Assembly (NCBI GenBank): GCA_021442155.1
Contig: CM038217.1
Location: forward strand, 145,139,643 to 145,203,642
DNA length: 64,000 bases
Source: Cymbidium sinense
Lineage: Eukaryota > Streptophyta > Magnoliopsida > Asparagales > Orchidaceae
Direction: 5' to 3'
Part shown: positions 58,581 through 64,000 of the stretch, piece by piece
Layout: the number at the start of each line of letters is the position of its first letter
Numbering within the stretch: position 1 is the stretch's first letter
Position numbers and translations under genes: made by a program
Notes under the pieces: generated by a model
Databases searched by the model: none
The model's input: only the letters and a program-made list of their open reading frames with translations
What the model was told of the DNA's origin: nothing

Positions 58581-61500
58581 GGTTCCTTCTTTTGGATGGT
58601 TGGAAGGTGGTTGCTCCAAAGGCTTCACATGGTACATAAGATGTAATCTTATGACCAATGCTCATCCTAATCCCCCATAACATTCATTCCAAAATCCTAA
58701 TTACAAAAGATACATGAAAAGGAAAATTGAATCTAACTAACACCTAAATAGAGATTAGCTAAATAAACTATACAAATCCCAAGCATGTATATTGGACTTA
58801 ACACCCCACACATGGGTAACCAAGTCCACCTAGCCTATTGGATTATGCTTAGGGGTATAAACACCTGCACAACAAAAGTATTTATATTTTTATTACAGCG
58901 CCACTTAAGCATAATCCCCTACATAAAATAATGATTAAACTAGATAGTCCTATCATTCATCATATGCACATTCACCCTAACATCAAGACTAGAAATAATA
59001 CATCACAAAACAAAATCAAATATTAAGGTTTGTGTGGTATGTTTAGCTATGGCTTTGAGGTTTGGATTTTCTAAGTGTGAAGATGTTCAACTTAGATAGG
59101 TAGTTTCATTTAAGTTGTTTAGTTGATTTGGATTGATTTTATTTTGTACTTTTGGTTTAGTTTAAATGAATCCTATAATTAATTACTAAGTTTTAAAGAG
59201 AGGGAGAAGAGAAGAGAACTTCTCTTTCCTTCCCTACCTTAAGTAATTTCTAAAGTGGATTCATATTTGATTTTATTTACTGAATATTTTATTATGTGTT
59301 TTAATTAATCCTAAGTTTAGATTTTTTCCTAAACAAACATGTTCAAAAAGAAAGGTATTTTAAGATTAAGTGAAGTGAATTAATATCACAAAGCACACAT
59401 CACTTCATTTCTTTCCTAACATGTATAACATGCATATGAATGAATCCTTAGCATATCTATACATACAAATAAAAATGTTTAGCATACTTTATGATGAATT
59501 TTAAGTGAGTTACTTAAGAAAATTTGAATAATTTATGATGCATGATTTTCATTGAGTAGAAAAGAGGAATTTCTTTTATCCATTTTTCACATATACTTGT
59601 GTATGTATGAAAGGCATAAGTGAGTACGGCGCCATTGTTAATCATAAGTGTAAGTTACAAGACCTACTTATGGCTACTTAAAGCCTCGCAACCCTGAGGT
59701 TGTCCAGACTAATATACCACTTTTCTTAAATACAAGCACATGTATAAAAGAAATTAATGGAAAAGAAAGATGCAAAAAGTTTGTATTTATTTATTTATTT
59801 TTTTATGCAATTTATATGTACAAGCATAGATATCCTTCTTAGGTAATAGCATAGGAATGGATAGGAATGGGGTTAGCAAGTGTTATGTTCTTTTCAAATG
59901 AACTATACATTTTGCCAAATCCTATTCAAAACTATGTTAAAAGAAGAGAGAAGGAAAGCTACACTATGCACATCTTCATATTAATATCCACATGCAAACT
60001 TATAAATAATTATAAGTAGCACACATTCAATTTTAGGTGTTTGATTTATAGATTTTGAAAATAGTGTTAGATTTAGTAGTGATAATAGTCATTCATATTA
60101 TTACTTTAGCCAAAACATGCAATTTGACATAAAGAAAATATTCCATTTTTAATTTGATTTTTAAAAAGCATGAATGCATGAAACTCACATGACATACACA
60201 TTTAGCATGTTTAGAAAGAACTAAAGTGATGAAAGCATGTAAACACATTCACCCTAATTAATTCCTAAAGACAATCTTATGAAATAAAAAAGTTTGACGC
60301 AAATCAAGTTATTTTTAAAGGAGATTTGATTTTGTTTTCAATTTGATTTAATTTGAGAAATGTGAGGTGAGTTTGTTGTTCCTAACCCATTCCCACATAT
60401 GTTTGTTATTTTAGTTTAATTTTTAGGTGATTAGATCAATTTTATGCTTTGGTTAGGTTAAGGTATGAATTAAGTGTGTTAATTAACCTTACCTATACCA
60501 TCTTAGCATACTTAATCAAATAATTATGAGCTAATGAGATGACATAAAATCACACAAGGCATTTAAATCAGCAATGCACCTAGGAAAGAAAAGGGCCTAA
60601 TACAATTGGCTCATGATTAATGATTAATTAAACTAAAGAGTTTAACTTAAGTACTTTCGTAACCCCTCTCACACATGTGAGTTAGGTTTTAATTTCCTTA
60701 ATGTACTTAGGTTATTGAACACCTAAGCATCTACCCAAGATAGATTAATTGAGTTCTAAAAAGTTTTAGAATTTTATGAAATTAATTAAGGGGGTAATTA
60801 GTGAATTAACCCTTAATTAAGGTTAGATTAAGGAATATCTTAAGGAAAGTATCTCAAAATTATTCCCTAAATCTCATATTTACTTAATCAAAACTTAATT
60901 GACTCAATCAAAGGGTTAAACCACAAATTATACCCTTAATTAAGCTTAATTACATTAAGAGAGTGATTAAGAATGAACTAGAAATTCCTCTAATTAAGCC
61001 ACCAATAAATCCAAAGAAAATTAAGGGAAGTAGGAGTCATGCCACTAATCATGCACTAGAAGTTTGGGGTTAATCAGTGGAGTAATTAGAGGGTAATTAG
61101 CAAAATAACATTCCCAATAAAATCTAAATCTATAGAAAAGCACTATTCAAAATTCATTAAAATCATTTTAGAATATTTTATGTTCAATTATCTATCAAAT
61201 GCAATTTATTTCATATTTTTCTAATTTTTCTAGGCTTAGATATGAATTTAGGAAGTTTTCATAGTTAATTAATGATTAAATAGCCTAATTAAAATATTTA
61301 ATCCCATCATGCCACGTATGGCGCATGCTTTCACGCAGCGACGGATTGATGTTTAAAGTTATCATAGCACCGGCCGGGGACACTAATGCTTTCTCATCCA
61401 TCCGAGGATGGATTTGAGGTTAAAGTCCATCTGGGGATTAAAACATGGATCTACGTGTCTTAAATCATGGTCTTCCATCCAAAATGTGGATGGACAGCCC

Positions 61501-64000
61501 ATGATCTATCCCTATATTTCTTTGTGAAGAATGGACATCGTCCATCTTCTAGGAGATGATCCAAGCTCGATTGAGCTGGATTGATCTCAAAACTTACCCA
61601 CACCATCTAAACACAAAGGCAAACGCATCTAATGGCTAGATTTGCATGGGATTAAAATTCACTTCACAAAGGACCAAACAACATTGAACTTAAGTGATCT
61701 ATTTAATTGCTAACCTCGCCAGAGGTGATCACGCTCGATTCCCTTAGAGAAGCTTCGTCTAGTGGAGACGAAGCTTTGTTGAAGTTTGGAGGTCTTGAGA
61801 TTGGGTGGATCCTCCTATGGGCCAACTCCTCCTTGACTTGAGCTTGGTCTTGATCAATGATGGTATTCCCTTGCCTTTGGAACTTAGGAAAGAGCTTAAG
61901 CAAGTTCGATTGAGCTCACTGATGGAGCTTGTAAAGGGAATTGGGTTGATTTGAAGTATGGAGTAAGTTGAATTTTTAGTGGAGCTCCTCTATTTTCAAG
62001 CTATGAAATTTGAGAAGATAGAGTTTGGGAAATGCTTGAGAAAGCTTAGGGAGGCTGGGAAATGACTACTCTGGCTTCTATTCAATCGAATTGGGGACTC
62101 ATGGATTCAATTCAAATTAGGGGGAATATATCTCCCCCTTGAAGGATTGGACAATCATGCCTTCACTTGTTATTTTGATCCAATTGAGCTCATGCAATGG
62201 GTTGTTAGGCTATTAGAGGCTTGCACATGGGTCATTTTGGCCAGAGGGGTAGTGGGAAAGTTGCCATGTGTTTAATTGAGTGGAGGAAGGATTTCCATGT
62301 GCTCAATTTGAAGGAGGTGGTCAGTTTTGACCTTAGGCTAGGTTGGGCTGACCCAAACCCATTGGGTTTGGTGCACCACACTCCCTAGTGTTTACTTGAT
62401 CCATTAAGAGGGTGTCAAGTGATTCTGGAGAGGATTTGACCAAATTCCAAGTAGATTTGGCCAAAATTTACCCTTTGACCTAGGGGTAAAAAGGTCATTT
62501 GGCTTAGATTTCTATTTGAATATGATTGATATGTTTGAAAAATGGGTTAGGCCAAGTTTCATTGAATTTGGAGTTAGTTTGATGTGATTTGGCTCATGTT
62601 GACCCATTTAGGTCAAAATGGGTCAACTTGGGTCAAGTTGACCAATTGGTCAAAATAGGTCAAACCAAGGGTTGGGTTAAGTTCATATGACCATTTGAAA
62701 TGTTTTGATGGCTTTGGTTTGATTTAATTTGGTTTAGGTTTGAATTTGGTTCATTTGATTTCATTTGGGTCAAATGGGTCAAGTTGACCAATTTGACCCA
62801 TTTGACCTATTTGGGTTAGGTCATGGGTTGGTTTAAGTTTGGTTGGTCATATGAAATGGATTAGTATCTTTGTTTCCAATGAATTTAGTTTATATTTGGG
62901 TTTGGCTCAAAATGACCTTTTAGGTCAAGTTAGGTTCAAGGTCAATTGGGCTTGGTTACGTCTAGTTAGCCAATTGAGGCTTTGGTCATGTTCAACAATC
63001 ATTTTGGAATGAACTTGACCCATTATTTTCAATCAATTTAGCTTAGATCAAGTTTTGACACATTTTGACTTTTTAGGTCAAGTTGGGTCAAGTTGGGTCA
63101 AGTGGCCAAATGGGCTAGGTTAGGCTCAAATGTTGACTTGGTCAAGTTCAAACATTGATCATGAATGAACTTAGATCAATGGTTTCAATCAATTTGGCCT
63201 ATGGTGGATTTGGGCTATGTTGGGTAGGTTTCATTCTAGCTAAGTGTTGACTTGGTCAACCTTTAGTTTTGACTTGGTTTGACCTGATTTGAGTGATTGA
63301 TCATCTCATGAAGATTGTTGATCATGATGAGAGGCTTATGTGGGCTTAGTTCAATCCAATTTGGTTAGAATTAGAATTTGGCTCATAAGGGTACTTTAGG
63401 TCACTTTGGGTCAAGTGAGCCTAAGTGGGTCAAATGGCTTGGTCAAAGCTTGATTTGAGTTTGATTGAGCTCACATATGGACTTATGGTTGAAACACAAA
63501 TCCATTTGCAAGTGGTTTGAAGTCAAATGGGTTTTAATTCATTTGGCAATTTTAGGTTCAAAAGGGTGAACATGAGTTTGACTTAGGTTTGATTTTTGAA
63601 TTGAGTTTTAATTTGATGATTAAAGTTTATGTTTATATTTGGATTCATGATTGAAGGATTGATTGAATCATGAAGAAAAATCAAGAGTTTGGCTTGATTT
63701 GAAATTGATTTAGCTAAGTTCAAGATTTTGACTTGAAAGGCTTAGGTTAGATTTTGATTGAATTTAAGTTTGATTTTTGGCGTTAGTTTTGGTAGTTTGA
63801 ATTTATATTTCATTTATACATGTGAATATAAATGAGAATATAAATGGGTTATGAGAAAATTTCATGAATTTGAAGTAGTTTGAACTTGATCTAGGCTAAG
63901 TCCTTAAGAGGGAATTAAAGGACTTGGGAAATATTTTTGGTTTGGATTTGCATTTTGGATTTAGTTTGATTGATATGAATTTATATTTTATTTATATATG

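Larger units (their letters stand above)
56902..64000 (-). mobile_element. Element C: minus-strand A/B-type LTR, cut by the window end
   Basis: Its reverse complement aligns with A and B from their TTGACC-rich blocks to their ends. The LTR 3' end lies at its left, near 56902 (reverse strand ...TTTTACCATAACA); an end up to 45 bases to the right is also possible. No PBS follows on the left; the Y antisense ORF starts 30 bases away. So this is a solo LTR or the 3' LTR of an element continuing beyond 64000. Landmarks, reversed: palindrome 57177-57206, conserved block around 58040-58130, CT tract 58531-58580, CpG-bearing segment 61310-61540, TTGACC-rich block 62460-63440. No gene is supported; frames such as 61703-61903 are shadows. 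Confidence 0.85.

Overview
This window is plant nuclear DNA made almost entirely of nested, decayed Ty3/Gypsy LTR retrotransposons. I see no intact host gene, rRNA, tRNA or CRISPR array. An angiosperm source with a large, repeat-rich, AT-rich genome is suggested by four things: Tat/Ogre-type pol genes with a second RNase H after the RT-RNase H, primer-binding sites that complement the 3' end of plant tRNA-Arg(ACG), an antisense plant-mobile-domain-like ORF, and very long non-coding LTRs. I cannot name the species.

Layout. (1) 1-4672: element X, minus strand. It keeps the 3' half of a Tat-like element: the end of RT/RNase H, the second RNase H, integrase, a 3' untranslated region, and an extra ORF on the opposite strand. 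(2) 4673-8865: the 5' LTR of element Y (plus strand), which cuts into the X RNase H; then a PBS (8874), a leader, an acidic extra ORF and gag up to 12695. (3) 12696-49873: element A (plus strand), inserted in Y. It has a 7.6-kb 5' LTR (12696-20293), PBS (20302), a leader with about 17 hairpin units (20640-22335), gag, protease, RT, RNase H, second RNase H and integrase, a repetitive 3' region, a polypurine tract and an 8.0-kb 3' LTR (41880-49873). Without its own insertion A is about 29 kb. (4) 29931-38047: element B, an 8.1-kb LTR without internal region, inserted in the A integrase and flanked by perfect GGTAC duplications. (5) 49874-56901: Y resumes with its RT (part of protease and RT deleted), RNases H, integrase, 3' region and antisense ORF. 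(6) 56902-64000: element C, minus strand, an A/B-type LTR cut by the window end.

The order of events is X, then Y, then A, then B; C landed later at the right end of Y. All coding regions carry stops and frameshifts and several catalytic residues are lost, so no copy looks autonomous. The most notable signals are the tandem hairpin array with compensatory stem changes in the A leader, the giant LTRs with a conserved palindrome, dense TTGAC arrays and a CpG-rich divergent island, a mosaic duplication in the A 3' LTR, and an antisense, apparently intron-containing ORF conserved in X and Y.
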